Positions 45,314-54,132 are shown, numbered from the stretch's first letter. The stretch: 64,000 bases of DNA from Streptomyces hygroscopicus (GCF_026168105.1 NZ_LBMW01000006.1:62001-126000), one strand, 5' to 3'. A program made the numbers and translations. The notes: generated from the letters alone by a model not told the origin.

Positions 45314-46480
45314 GTGTCCGCAGTCTCCGACCCCTCTCCCGTCGCCCGTAGCCACCCTTCCGGGGAGTCGCTGCGCGACCGCCTGCCCGTCTTCCCCTGG
45401 GACAAGCTGGAGCCGTACAAGAAGACGGCCGCCGCGCACCCGGGAGGGATCGTCGACCTGTCCGTCGGCACCCCCGTCGACGCGGTCCCCGAGCTGATCC
45501 AGAAGGCGCTCGTCGCGGCGGCGGACTCCCCGGGCTATCCGACCGTCTGGGGCACGCCCGAGCTGCGGGACGCGATCACGGGATGGGCGGAGCGCCGCCT
45601 CGGCGCCCGCGGCCTGACCCACCGCCACGTACTGCCGGTCGTGGGCTCCAAGGAACTCGTCGCCTGGCTCCCGACCCAGCTGGGCCTCGGCCCCGGCGAC
45701 CGGGTCGCCTACCCGCGCCTGGCCTACCCGACGTACGAGGTCGGCGCGCGCCTGGCCCGCGCGGACCACGAGGTCTACGCGGTGACACCGGGCGCTGACG
45801 TGCCGGGCCCGACGGAGCTGGACCCGGCGAACCTGAAGCTCCTGTGGCTCAACTCGCCGTCGAACCCGACGGGCCAGGTCCTCGGCAAGGACGAGCTGAC
45901 GAGGATCGTCGCGTGGGCCCGGGAGCACGGCGTCCTGGTGTTCTCCGACGAGTGCTACCTCGAGCTCGGCTGGGAGGCCGACCCCGTCTCGGTCCTGCAC
46001 CCGGACGTGTGCGGCGGCTCGTACGAAGGCATCGTCGCGGTCCACTCCCTGTCCAAGCGGTCGAACCTGGCGGGCTACCGGGCGGCGTTCCTCGTAGGCG
46101 ACCCCGCGGTCCTGGGCCCGCTCCTGGAGATCCGCAAGCACGGCGGCATGATGACGTCGGCGCCGACGCAGGCGGCCGTGGTGGCCGCCCTGGGCGACGA
46201 CACCCACGTCCGCGAGCAGCGCGAGCGCTACGCGGCCCGGCGCACGGCCCTGCGCGACGCCCTCGTGCGGCACGGCTTCCGCATCGAGCACAGCGAGGCG
46301 AGCCTGTACCTGTGGGCGACCCGTGACGAGTCCTGCTGGGAGACGGTGTCCCAGCTCGCCGCACGGGGCATCCTGGTTGCCCCCGGCGACTTCTACGGCC
46401 CGGCGGGCGAGAAGTTCGTGCGAGTGGCGCTGACGGCGACGGACGAGCGGGTCCGGGCGGCGGTGGAGCGCCTCGGCTAG
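45314..46480 (+). CDS. dapC: Succinyldiaminopimelate aminotransferase DapC
   Basis: 388 aa from GTG 45314. Fold-type I PLP enzyme: LWLNSPSNPTGQVLG and VFSDECYLELGW are cofactor-contacting segments, and the Schiff-base Lys is in VHSLSKRSNLAGYR. It transaminates N-succinyl-2-amino-6-ketopimelate in the succinylase branch of lysine/diaminopimelate synthesis. dapE, the next enzyme of this branch, lies 2 kb downstream. Both feed peptidoglycan cross-linking. Confidence 0.9.
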   Translation: MSAVSDPSPVARSHPSGESLRDRLPVFPWDKLEPYKKTAAAHPGGIVDLSVGTPVDAVPELIQKALVAAADSPGYPTVWGTPELRDAITGWAERRLGARGLTHRHVLPVVGSKELVAWLPTQLGLGPGDRVAYPRLAYPTYEVGARLARADHEVYAVTPGADVPGPTELDPANLKLLWLNSPSNPTGQVLGKDELTRIVAWAREHGVLVFSDECYLELGWEADPVSVLHPDVCGGSYEGIVAVHSLSKRSNLAGYRAAFLVGDPAVLGPLLEIRKHGGMMTSAPTQAAVVAALGDDTHVREQRERYAARRTALRDALVRHGFRIEHSEASLYLWATRDESCWETVSQLAARGILVAPGDFYGPAGEKFVRVALTATDERVRAAVERLG

Positions 46481-46529
46481 GCGGTGTCCGACACCGCCTG
46501 GAGGCGCATCGAGCCCCGGTACACGCGGA

Positions 46530-46563
46530 CGGAGGGGTCTCGGGCATTCCCTGGACCCCTCCG
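46530..46563. terminator. Bidirectional hairpin between dapC and the Ala-rich secreted protein gene
   Basis: Perfect 10-bp stem (cggaggggtc 46530-46539, gacccctccg 46554-46563) between convergent genes. Confidence 0.65.
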
Positions 46564-46581
46564 CCGTTGCGAGCCCGAGGC

Positions 46582-47028
46582 TCAGCCGCCCAGCGGCAGC
46601 CCCGGCAGCGACTGTCCCGGCAGCCCCGTCTTCGCCGTCTGACCGACCAGGCCGCCGGCCTGCCCCGTAGCGTCCCCGGCCGCCTTCTGCGCGACCGGCG
46701 TCGTGGTCCCGACGACCCTGCCGCCGGTCTTGGTCGCGGTCGGCACGGCCTTCTTGACCGCGGTGCTTCCGGTGTTGACCGCCTGGCCGCCGGTGTCACG
46801 CGCGACCCCGGTGACCTTCTGGGCCGCACCGTCGGCCTTGTGGGCCGCGCCGTCGACGGTCGTGCCGGCCTGTGCGCCGTCCAGCGCGGTCACCCCACCG
46901 AGGTTCGGGGTGGCCGACAGGTCGGTCGTCGCCGCGCTGGCGGAGCCGGCCGCACCGACCACGGGCGCCGCTCCCGCTGCGATCAGCAGCGCGGCACGGG
47001 CGATCCGGCGGGTCAGGGGGAGGGACAT
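46582..47028 (-). CDS. Small secreted Ala/Gly/Thr-rich protein
   Basis: 148 aa from ATG 47028, with AAGGAG at good spacing. A clear Sec signal peptide (MSLPLTRRIARAALLIAAGAAPVVGAAGSASAA) is probably cleaved after ASA. The mature part is low complexity, rich in Ala, Thr, Gly and Val, with helical repeat-like stretches (HKADGAAQKVTGVARDTGGQAV) and no cysteine. No family recognised; possibly a surface or spore-associated protein, but that is a guess. The upstream gap of 384 bp must hold its promoter. Confidence 0.7.
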   Translation of the reverse strand: MSLPLTRRIARAALLIAAGAAPVVGAAGSASAATTDLSATPNLGGVTALDGAQAGTTVDGAAHKADGAAQKVTGVARDTGGQAVNTGSTAVKKAVPTATKTGGRVVGTTTPVAQKAAGDATGQAGGLVGQTAKTGLPGQSLPGLPLGG

Positions 47029-47412
47029 GATGCTCCTTAGACGGGAGAGAACGGTGAAGTGTCCGACCGTGCCCGCAAGTTCGGCCGCTCGGCGAGCGAC
47101 CGGCCGCCCACGTCCGACAGGCTGTCGGCCGACGCGGCTGTTGATCGTTCGGGCTCGGACGCAGTGACTACCGCTCGAAGTCCGCGAAGGTTGCGGTGGT
47201 CCTCCGTAAAGAGTTGGCAATGTGTCGCATTATCGGTTGGGGATGAAATCGGGCAAACAGTAGTCGGCCGGAAAGCCTGCCGAATCCTTACAGCCCTTTG
47301 TCCTCAAGGGATTCCGGGTGTGCGGGAGTGGTTGCCCGAAAACGTGCGCGCCCCGTCGACGAGGCGCGCCGCGCATTACCCCGAAGGGTGAGGATCCGTA
47401 CTGTTGCCCGGG
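47029..47412 (-). promoter_or_regulatory. Gene-free region upstream of the Ala-rich secreted protein gene
   Basis: 384 bp between two leftward genes. Around 47200-47310 the base composition is notably less GC-rich, as expected for a promoter. I checked for a ydaO/c-di-AMP-type riboswitch, common before Streptomyces cell-wall genes, and did not recognise one. No tRNA or repeat seen. Confidence 0.35.
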
Positions 47413-48375
47413 CTATTCCCCGGTGACAATGCGGACTTCGGCGGTCGGAGACTTCCCGTCGGCGCCACCGGTCGTACGCCATTCGCTCGCAAAGCCTCCA
47501 TGCGACCATTCATGGCCCGCGAAGGAAACGCGCGCGATGTGCAGCGCCGACGAGTTGGCCACCGCCCAGTGCGCCAGCTCCCAGCCGCGCTGACTGACGG
47601 TGCCCGAGGCCGTGGACCTCCGCGGCACCGGGATCGTCACCGCGTTCGCGGCCGGTGCCGCCATGGCCGTGGCGGTGGGCGACGGCGAAGGCCACGCCGT
47701 GCCCACCTCCTCGCCCGCCGTCTGCAGAACGTCGCGTCCGAAGTCCCGTACGAGCGCGGCCCGCACGGCGTCCGGGCCGCCGGTGCCGGTCTGGGCCGGG
47801 CGCCCCTGACAGGTCAGTGTGGCCTCCGTGCGCCCGGTGAGCGCTGCGGCGAGCAGTTCGGCGTCCGGCTCGTGCTTCGCGTACGCCTCCGGATAGCCGC
47901 TGCGCTGCACGCGCTGCGCGGCGACCGTCAGCGGCAGCTGGGCGTAGTCGGGCACCTTGGCCAGATGCTCGTAGAACACCCCCGCCGCGTACGTCGGGTC
48001 CATGATCTGTCTACTGGTGCCCCAGCCCTGCGACGGGCGCTGCTGGAACAGACCGACGGAGTCCCGGTCGCCGTGCTCGATGTTGCGCAGGCCCGACTCC
48101 TGGAGCGCGGTCGCGAGCGCGATCGTCACCGCGCGCTCGGGCATGCCGCGGGTGGTGCCGACGGCGGAGATCGTCGCCGCGTTGACCGCCTGCTCGGGCG
48201 TGAACTCGTACGACGCGGCGTCGCCCTTGCCCGAGACGACCCGGCATCTCGGTGCGGACGAGCCGGTCAGGTACTGGACGGCGAGGTAACCCGCCACGGC
48301 GAGCAGGACCGCGAAGGCCGCCCCGAAACGGAGGAGGCGGCCGCGGCGCTTGGGTTTGGGGGACGGCTCTGGCAC
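47413..48375 (-). CDS. Membrane-anchored lysozyme-like protein
   Basis: 320 aa from GTG 48375. A basic N-terminus (KPKRRGR) and one transmembrane helix (about residues 15-34) place the rest outside. The core, AVTIALATALQESGLRNIEHGDRDSVGLFQQRPSQGWG followed by MDPTYAAGVFYEHLAKV, resembles lysozyme-like/transglycosylase folds, with the Glu of QESGL as candidate catalytic acid. A Pro/Ser/Thr linker and a C-terminal domain (QRGWELAHWAVANSSALHIARVSFAGHEW) follow. It may cut peptidoglycan, but activity is not established. Similar proteins are widespread in actinobacteria. Confidence 0.7.
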   Translation of the reverse strand: MPEPSPKPKRRGRLLRFGAAFAVLLAVAGYLAVQYLTGSSAPRCRVVSGKGDAASYEFTPEQAVNAATISAVGTTRGMPERAVTIALATALQESGLRNIEHGDRDSVGLFQQRPSQGWGTSRQIMDPTYAAGVFYEHLAKVPDYAQLPLTVAAQRVQRSGYPEAYAKHEPDAELLAAALTGRTEATLTCQGRPAQTGTGGPDAVRAALVRDFGRDVLQTAGEEVGTAWPSPSPTATAMAAPAANAVTIPVPRRSTASGTVSQRGWELAHWAVANSSALHIARVSFAGHEWSHGGFASEWRTTGGADGKSPTAEVRIVTGE

Positions 48376-48471
48376 GCGTACAAGGTACTGGAGGTGCCCG
48401 GGGACGCTCTCCGAGGCTGTGGACAACTCCTGTGACCAGCACCCTCGGTCCGGCGCGCTAGGGTCGACGTC

Positions 48472-49551
48472 ATGGCCGATACCCCGCTTGACCTCACGCT
48501 GGATGCCGCGCGGCTGACCGCGCAGCTCGTCGACTTCCCCTCCGAGAGCGGCAGCGAGAAGTCCCTCGCGGACGCGATCGAGACCGCGCTGCGCACCCTC
48601 CCGCACCTGCGCGTCGACCGGTACGGCAACAACGTCGTGGCCCGGACGGACCTGGGCCGCGCCGAGCGCGTGATCCTGGCCGGGCACATCGACACGGTGC
48701 CCATCGCGGACAACGTCCCCTCACGGCTGGACGAGGACGGCGTGCTGTGGGGCTGCGGCACCTGCGACATGAAGTCCGGCGTCGCGGTCCAGCTCCGCAT
48801 CGCGGCGACGGTCCCCGAGCCCCGTCGCGACCTCACGTTCGTCTTCTACGACAACGAGGAGGTCGACGCCCGTCTGAACGGTCTGAAGCATGTGGCCGAA
48901 GCCCATCCCGAGTGGCTGGAGGGCGACTTCGCGGTGCTGCTCGAACCCTCCGACGGCCAGGTCGAGGGAGGCTGCCAGGGCACGCTGCGGGTCCTGCTGA
49001 GGACGAAGGGCGAGCGGGCCCACTCCGCGCGAGGCTGGATGGGCGCGAACGCCATCCACGCGGCCGCCCCGATCCTGGCCCGCCTCGCCGCGTACGAACC
49101 GCGGTACCCGGTGATCGACGGCCTGCAGTACCGGGAGGGGCTCAACGCGGTCGGCATCTCGGGCGGGGTGGCCGGAAACGTGATCCCCGACGAGTGCGTC
49201 GTCACGGTCAACTTCCGGTATGCGCCGGACCGGACCGAGGAGGAGGCCGTCGCGCACGTCCGCGAGGTGTTCGCGGACTGCGGGGTGGAGGAGTTCGAGG
49301 TCGTCGACCACAGTGGCGGCGCGCTGCCCGGCCTCTCGCACCCGGCCGCCGCGGCGTTCATCGAGGCGGTCGGGGGCACCCCGCAGCCCAAGTACGGCTG
49401 GACGGACGTCTCCCGCTTCAGCGCACTCGGCGTTCCGGCCGTCAACTACGGCCCTGGCAACCCTCACTTGGCGCACAGGCGGGACGAGCGTGTGCAGACG
49501 GCGAAGATCCTCGCCGGGGAGGAGCGGCTGAGGGCCTGGCTGACGTCCTGA
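48472..49551 (+). CDS. dapE: Succinyl-diaminopimelate desuccinylase
   Basis: 359 aa. M20 metallopeptidase with zinc ligands in AGHIDTVPIADN, the bridging Asp in WGCGTCDMKSG and the catalytic Glu pair in YDNEEVD. A dimerisation domain and the C-terminal ligand His (NYGPGNPHLAH) follow. It hydrolyses N-succinyl-L,L-diaminopimelate, the step after DapC. Divergent from the lysozyme-like gene with 96 bp between. Confidence 0.93.
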   Translation: MADTPLDLTLDAARLTAQLVDFPSESGSEKSLADAIETALRTLPHLRVDRYGNNVVARTDLGRAERVILAGHIDTVPIADNVPSRLDEDGVLWGCGTCDMKSGVAVQLRIAATVPEPRRDLTFVFYDNEEVDARLNGLKHVAEAHPEWLEGDFAVLLEPSDGQVEGGCQGTLRVLLRTKGERAHSARGWMGANAIHAAAPILARLAAYEPRYPVIDGLQYREGLNAVGISGGVAGNVIPDECVVTVNFRYAPDRTEEEAVAHVREVFADCGVEEFEVVDHSGGALPGLSHPAAAAFIEAVGGTPQPKYGWTDVSRFSALGVPAVNYGPGNPHLAHRRDERVQTAKILAGEERLRAWLTS

Positions 49552-49642
49552 CCTCCACGAGCCGTGGGGACTGCGGCCCATGCAGGACATGCGCATGTCC
49601 CCCCTCCGTAACCTGCGTGGATCTACGCTGGGGTGGAACGAC

Positions 49643-49680
49643 CTTCCCCGAGCTCTCGGCCCGGCCCGAGCCGGGGAGGC
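49643..49680. repeat. Diverged copy of the intergenic palindromic repeat
   Basis: The hairpin ccccgagctc ... gagccgggg resembles the element at 36675-36715 in its GCTC/GAGC inner arms and C/G outer runs. It lies 20 bp upstream of the LOG-family gene start. Confidence 0.4.
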
Positions 49681-49701
49681 CCCGAGGCGGAGGGAGCGCA
49701 T

Positions 49702-50460
49702 ATGCCTACCGGCAACCCCGAGGGCAAGAAGGTGCCCCCCGACGAGCAGCGGCTCGGCCCGGTGCTGCGCCGGCGGGCCCAGGTGATGAAGAGCACCACC
49801 GACCAGCGGCTGCTGGACGAGCGCGCCCCCACGGACTGGGTGCACACGGATCCGTGGCGGGTCCTGCGCATCCAGTCGGAGTTCGTCGAGGGGTTCGGCA
49901 CGCTGGCCGAACTCCCGCCCGCGATCAGCGTGTTCGGCTCGGCGCGGACGCCCGTGGATTCCCCCGAGTACGAGGCGGGCGTACGGCTGGGGCGCGGCCT
50001 GGTGGAGGCGGGCTGGGCGGTGATCACGGGCGGTGGCCCGGGTGCGATGGAGGCGGCGAACAAGGGCGCCTGCGAGGCGAAGGGGATCTCGGTCGGCCTG
50101 GGCATCGAGCTGCCCTTCGAGCAGGGGCTGAACCCCTACGTCGACATCGGCCTGAACTTCCGCTACTTCTTCGTCCGCAAGATGATGTTCGTGAAGTACG
50201 CGCAGGGGTTCGTGGTCCTGCCGGGCGGCCTCGGCACGCTGGACGAGTTCTTCGAGGCCCTGACCCTGGTCCAGACCCAGAAGGTGACCCGCTTCCCGAT
50301 CGTCCTGTACGGCACGTCGTACTGGGGCGGCCTGGTGGACTGGCTCAAGAACACCTTGGTGGCCCAGGGCAAGGCCTCGGACAAGGACCTCCTCCTGTTC
50401 CACATCACGGACGACGTGGACGAGGCGGTGGCACTGGTCTCCAAGGAGGCGGGACGCTAG
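49702..50460 (+). CDS. LOG-family (TIGR00730) Rossmann-fold protein
   Basis: 252 aa from ATG 49702, preceded by GAGGGAG. Family motifs GGGPGAMEAANKGA and PGGLGTLDEFFE mark a nucleotide 5'-monophosphate phosphoribohydrolase of the Lonely Guy type. Mycobacterial and plant members release cytokinin bases from their nucleotides; the physiological substrate in Streptomyces is unknown. An N-terminal extension of about 75 residues precedes the Rossmann core. It lies between dapE and a FolP2-type gene, as in mycobacteria. Confidence 0.88.
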   Translation: MPTGNPEGKKVPPDEQRLGPVLRRRAQVMKSTTDQRLLDERAPTDWVHTDPWRVLRIQSEFVEGFGTLAELPPAISVFGSARTPVDSPEYEAGVRLGRGLVEAGWAVITGGGPGAMEAANKGACEAKGISVGLGIELPFEQGLNPYVDIGLNFRYFFVRKMMFVKYAQGFVVLPGGLGTLDEFFEALTLVQTQKVTRFPIVLYGTSYWGGLVDWLKNTLVAQGKASDKDLLLFHITDDVDEAVALVSKEAGR

Positions 50461-50558
50461 GCGGTGCCCAGGCGCTCGTCCCGGGCCGATGCCGGGGGTG
50501 CCGCCCGCCCGACGGGACCGCCCCCTGGACCCCGGCCCGGCCGGAACGGCCTCGACCG

Positions 50559-50588
50559 CCGGAGGAGCTCACTTCCCATCCCCTCCGG
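50559..50588. terminator. Hairpin between LOG-family gene and folP-like gene
   Basis: Perfect 7-bp stem (ccggagg 50559-50565, cctccgg 50582-50588) between convergent genes. Confidence 0.45.
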
Positions 50589-50609
50589 TGTTCGAGAGCC
50601 CCAGTCCGG

Positions 50610-51470
50610 CTAGGCGAGGCCCCGGCGTGCCACCGCCGGGGGGCGGTGGCCGGCGATCGAGGCGACCATGTCCAGGACCTGACGGGTCTCTGCCACCTCG
50701 TGCACCCGGTACACCTGCGCCCCCAGCCACGCGGACACCGCGGTCGTCGCCAGAGTCCCGAGCACCCGTGCCTTGACCGGCTTGTCCAGCGTCTCGCCGA
50801 CGAAGTCCTTGTTGGACAGCGACACCAGCACCGGCCACCCCGTGGCGACCATCTCGTCCAGCCGTCGCGTCGCCTCCAGGCTGTGCCGTGTGTTCTTCCC
50901 GAAGTCATGGCCCGGATCGATCAGCACCGACTCCTGCGGCACCCCCAGCGCCACCGCCCGTTCGGCCAGCCCCACGGTCACCTTCAGGATGTCGGCCATG
51001 ACGTCGTCGTACGTCACCCGGTGCGGCCGGGTCCGCGGCTGCGATCCCCCCGCGTGCGTGCACACCAGCCCCACCCCGTACCGCGCCGCCACCTCCGCGA
51101 GCCGTGGATCGACCCCGCCCCACGCGTCGTTGAGCAGATCCGCCCCCGCCTCGCAGACCGCCTCGCCCACCTCGTGCCGCCAGGTGTCCACACTGATCAC
51201 CACATCGGGGAAGCGACGCCGCACCTCGGCGACGAAGCCGACCGTCCGCCGGGCCTCCTCCTCGGCCGTGACCTCTTCCCCCGGACCGGCCTTCACCCCG
51301 CCGATGTCGATGATCGCGGCGCCCTCGGCCACGGCCTGCTCCACGCGCGCGAGGGCGGGTTCGTCGCGGAACGTGGCCCCCTGGTCGTAGAAGGAGTCCG
51401 GGGTCCGGTTCACGATCGCCATGATCACCGGCTCGTGTGCGCCGAATTCACGCCCGCCCAGTCTGAGCAT
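50610..51470 (-). CDS. Dihydropteroate synthase homologue, FolP2 type
   Basis: 286 aa TIM-barrel of the pterin-binding family (IVNRTPDSFYDQGATF, IIDIGGVKAGPG, VISVDTWR, LLNDAWGG, LIDPGHDFGKNT). The usual SRK motif near the C-terminus, whose Arg and Lys contact substrate and phosphate, reads LSNKDF here, so the Arg is replaced by Asn. The loop after TPDSF is YDQG instead of SDGG. This matches mycobacterial FolP2 (Rv1207), reported not to have dihydropteroate synthase activity. A role in folate synthesis should therefore not be assumed. A genuine folP would be expected elsewhere in the genome. Confidence 0.85.
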   Translation of the reverse strand: MLRLGGREFGAHEPVIMAIVNRTPDSFYDQGATFRDEPALARVEQAVAEGAAIIDIGGVKAGPGEEVTAEEEARRTVGFVAEVRRRFPDVVISVDTWRHEVGEAVCEAGADLLNDAWGGVDPRLAEVAARYGVGLVCTHAGGSQPRTRPHRVTYDDVMADILKVTVGLAERAVALGVPQESVLIDPGHDFGKNTRHSLEATRRLDEMVATGWPVLVSLSNKDFVGETLDKPVKARVLGTLATTAVSAWLGAQVYRVHEVAETRQVLDMVASIAGHRPPAVARRGLA

Positions 51471-51622
51471 CCGCTGTGACCTCTCCCCTTATGTCCTGTC
51501 GTCCGGCCGCCTGCGACCTTAATTGTCAGCGACACATGGCACGATCGGACCTGGAGACATTCGACATCGGCACTTCCACGTCGGCGCGCACCGCGCCGGC
51601 ACCGAGCGTGGGGACCTCAGTG

Positions 51623-51970
51623 ATGTACATGTTCTTGTTCCTGGTCGTCGCGCTCGCCGCCGTGGTCGCCGCGGTGACACTGGCCGTGGTGGGCGGCGGC
51701 GAGCGCGCCCCCCTCCAGGAGGCTGTGCCCGAGCGGTTCGACGACCCGCTGCCACCGGACCGGCCGGTCGGCCGTGCGGACGTGGAGGCCCTGCGTTTCC
51801 CGCTCGCCGTCCGCGGCTACCGCATGGCGGACGTGGACGACGTGCTCGGCCGTCTCGGCGCCGAGATCGCCGAGCGTGACACCCGCATCGCCGACCTGGA
51901 GGCCGCCCTCGCTGGCGCCCGCGCGGCCCGGGACGTCACGGACCGGCGCGCCGAGGGGGACCACCAGTGA
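51623..51970 (+). CDS. Membrane-anchored DivIVA-domain protein
   Basis: 115 aa from ATG 51623 (GTG 51620 adjoining). An N-terminal helix (MYMFLFLVVALAAVVAAVTLAVV) anchors it. The motif FPLAVRGYRMADVDDVLGRLGAEI is the DivIVA N-terminal signature, followed by a short coiled coil (ERDTRIADLEAAL). It is too short for polymer-forming DivIVA and may act as a polar or curvature-sensing partner. Its stop overlaps the tag start (GTGA). Confidence 0.8.
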   Translation: MYMFLFLVVALAAVVAAVTLAVVGGGERAPLQEAVPERFDDPLPPDRPVGRADVEALRFPLAVRGYRMADVDDVLGRLGAEIAERDTRIADLEAALAGARAARDVTDRRAEGDHQ

Positions 51971-52560
51971 GCGGCGCCGCCCTGGCGGGACCCGACGGCG
52001 TGCTGCGCTGCCCCTGGGCCCTGTCCACCGACGACTACGTGACGTACCACGACGAGGAGTGGGGCCGCCCGGTCCGCGGCGACGACGCGCTGTACGAGCG
52101 GCTGTGCCTGGAGGCCTTCCAGTCGGGCCTGTCGTGGATCACGATCCTGCGCCGCCGCGAGGGCTTCCGGGCCGCCTTCGCCGAATTCAGGATCGCCAAG
52201 GTGGCCGCCTTCACGGACTCCGACCAGGAGCGCCTGCTCGCCGACCCGGGCATCATCCGCAACCGCGCCAAGATCGAGGCGACCCTCGCCAACGCGCGCG
52301 TGCTGGCGGACTGGGCGCCGGGGGAGCTGGACGAGCTGATCTGGTCGTTCGCCCCCGACAGCGCGTCCCGGCCCGTCCCGAAGACCCTCGCGGACGTCCC
52401 GGCCGTCACCGCCGAGTCGACGGCCCTGTCCAAGGCACTCAAGAAGCGCGGCATCCGCTTCGTCGGCCCGACGACCGCCTACGCGCTGATGCAGGCGTGC
52501 GGGCTGGTGGACGACCACCTGGAGGCTTGCGCGGCCAGGAACGGCCCCTCCGGCGCGTGA
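51967..52560 (+). CDS. tag: DNA-3-methyladenine glycosylase I
   Basis: 197 aa from GTG 51967. The N-terminal LRCPWAL and DDYVTYHDEEWGRPVRGDDALYERLCLEAFQSGLSWITIL are characteristic of Tag, with the Glu of DEEW in the 3-methyladenine pocket. The usual C-terminal zinc-binding residues are largely missing: the protein ends DDHLEACAARNG, with one Cys near the end. It excises 3-methyladenine in base-excision repair. Confidence 0.93.
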   Translation: MSGAALAGPDGVLRCPWALSTDDYVTYHDEEWGRPVRGDDALYERLCLEAFQSGLSWITILRRREGFRAAFAEFRIAKVAAFTDSDQERLLADPGIIRNRAKIEATLANARVLADWAPGELDELIWSFAPDSASRPVPKTLADVPAVTAESTALSKALKKRGIRFVGPTTAYALMQACGLVDDHLEACAARNGPSGA

Positions 52561-52593
52561 GGACAGGACCGTCGGGGCGGGAACAGGGCGTGG

Positions 52594-52618
52594 GTCCCGG
52601 GCCGGTCCCACCCGGGAC
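52594..52618. terminator. Hairpin between tag and enoyl-CoA hydratase gene
   Basis: Perfect 8-bp stem (gtcccggg 52594-52601, cccgggac 52611-52618) between convergent genes. Confidence 0.6.
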
Positions 52619-52666
52619 GCCGGGCCCGGCCGGGTCCCGGGTATGACCGGTCCGGCCGGGCCGACG

Positions 52667-53470
52667 TCATCGGCCCAGGTACTTGGGCCTCTCCTTGTTC
52701 ACGAACGCCTGCACCGCGATCGCGTGGTCCTCCGAAGCCCCCGCCCGCGCCTGGAGCTCGTCCTCCTTCTCCAGCGTCTCCTCCAGGGAGTGCGTGAGGC
52801 CGTAAGCCACCGCCTCCTTGAGTGCCGAGTACGACACCGTCGGCCCCTCGGCGAGCGCCGTGGCCACCTTCTGCGCCTCGGCCCGCAGCTCCGCCGGGGG
52901 GACGACCCGGTTCGCGATCCCCAGCTCGTACGCCTCCTGAGCGCCGATGTTCCTCGGGAAGAGGAGCAGATCGGCGGCGCGGCCCGGCCCCACCACCCGA
53001 GGCAGCGTCCACGAGACGCCCGAGTCCGCGGTCAGCGCCACCCCCGCGAACGACGTGTTGAAGGCCGCGGTGTCCGCCACGATCCGGTAGTCCGCGGCCA
53101 GCGCGAAACCGAAACCGGCCCCCGCCGCGACCCCGTTCACCGCTGCCACCACCGGCTTGGGCGCACCCGCCAGCGCCCGGACGATCGGGTTGTAGTGCTC
53201 CCGCACCGTGCTCATCGTCTGCCCCGAGCCCGTCTCGCGGTCGGCGGCCAGCAGGCCGATGTGCTCCTTGAGGTCCTGTCCCACGCAGAACGCCCGGTCA
53301 CCGGCGGCGGTGAGCAGGATCGCCCGTACGGCCTCGTCGGCCGCCGCGGACCGGACCGCGTCCCGGAGGGCGACCTTGGCCGCGATGTTCAGTGCGTTCA
53401 TCGCCTCGGGGCGGTTCAGCGTGATCGTCGCCAGTCCGTCGCTCACCTCGTAGAGCACGGTGTCGGCCAT
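52667..53470 (-). CDS. Enoyl-CoA hydratase/isomerase (PaaG-like)
   Basis: 267 aa from ATG 53470. Crotonase fold: NRPEAMNALN, oxyanion-hole segments GDRAFCVGQDL and VNGVAAGAGFGFALAADYRI, then FAGVALTADSGVSWTLPRVVG. The Asp of DSG sits where PaaG-type isomerases have a catalytic Asp in place of the second hydratase Glu. An isomerase role on aromatic or unsaturated fatty acyl-CoA is therefore as likely as hydration. Monocistronic and divergent from the DUF3117 gene. Confidence 0.85.
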   Translation of the reverse strand: MADTVLYEVSDGLATITLNRPEAMNALNIAAKVALRDAVRSAAADEAVRAILLTAAGDRAFCVGQDLKEHIGLLAADRETGSGQTMSTVREHYNPIVRALAGAPKPVVAAVNGVAAGAGFGFALAADYRIVADTAAFNTSFAGVALTADSGVSWTLPRVVGPGRAADLLLFPRNIGAQEAYELGIANRVVPPAELRAEAQKVATALAEGPTVSYSALKEAVAYGLTHSLEETLEKEDELQARAGASEDHAIAVQAFVNKERPKYLGR

Positions 53471-53841
53471 GGTGGTCCCCTCCGGTGTCACGGCTCCGTC
53501 GTACCGGTCGGTACGCCTGCGTCCGAGGACAGCATGGCCGAGATCACCGGCCGTGGAACGGACCGGACGTGTGACCTGTGTCAAAGAATTTCCGTGGACA
53601 TCCGCTCGGGGGAGGTCCGTGCGGGGGCGAAGTATCACAGTCACATCGCCGAATTGAGTGGTTTTGCTCGCGCGTGTTGCCCAAGCGATGCCGACTCATG
53701 TTGGTCATCGGGTCCTGAGATGCGGGATAATGGCTTGGAAGCAATGTGTTCGAGGCCGGTGTCGCGTGTCCTGCGAAGGACCGAGTGCCCTTCAAGGGGC
53801 CGTCGGCTGACGATGAGCTGGTTTCAGGAAGGGGAACGAGC
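53471..53841. promoter_or_regulatory. Divergent promoter region, enoyl-CoA hydratase and DUF3117 gene
   Basis: 371 bp without a gene and less GC-rich from about 53620. A candidate promoter for the rightward gene is TTGGTC (53701-53706) with GATAAT (53726-53731), though the 19-bp spacing is long. GGAAGGGG before 53842 is the ribosome site. No other element recognised. Confidence 0.4.
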
Positions 53842-54009
53842 ATGGCGGCCATGAAGCCGCGGACGGGCGACGGCCCGCTCGAGGTGACCAAGGAGGGGCG
53901 GGGCATCGTCATGCGCGTTCCGCTCGAAGGCGGCGGTCGGCTCGTCGTCGAGCTGACCCCTGACGAGGCCGACGCGCTTGGCGACGCCCTCAAGAAGGTC
54001 GTCGGCTGA
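53842..54009 (+). CDS. DUF3117 protein, 55 aa
   Basis: MAAMKPRTGDGPLEVTKEGR and VMRVPLEGGGRLVVELTPDEADALGDAL are the conserved actinobacterial DUF3117 sequence (Rv1211 type), with full family length. Small, soluble and probably a beta-rich fold with a C-terminal helix. Biochemical role unknown. AGGAAGGGG lies upstream and a strong hairpin downstream, so it is monocistronic. Confidence 0.9.
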   Translation: MAAMKPRTGDGPLEVTKEGRGIVMRVPLEGGGRLVVELTPDEADALGDALKKVVG

Positions 54010-54035
54010 CGCGCAAGCGACCCCAGGTTTCAGTT

Positions 54036-54063
54036 GCCCCGGCATCGTACGTGGTGCCGGGGC
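54036..54063. terminator. Hairpin after the DUF3117 gene
   Basis: Perfect 9-bp stem (gccccggca 54036-54044, tgccggggc 54055-54063), 26 bp after the stop. It lies between convergent genes, so probably acts in both directions. Confidence 0.7.
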
Positions 54064-54132
54064 CGCTGTCTGTCGGGGTGCGGTCCTCACGTACCCCTCG
54101 GCGCGCTCCGACCTCGTCCGTCGCGCGTGTGA

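Noticed and set aside
47029..47412. Possible c-di-AMP (ydaO) riboswitch upstream of the secreted protein gene
   Set aside because: The conserved core segments of that riboswitch could not be recognised and the region has no strong multi-helix structure.
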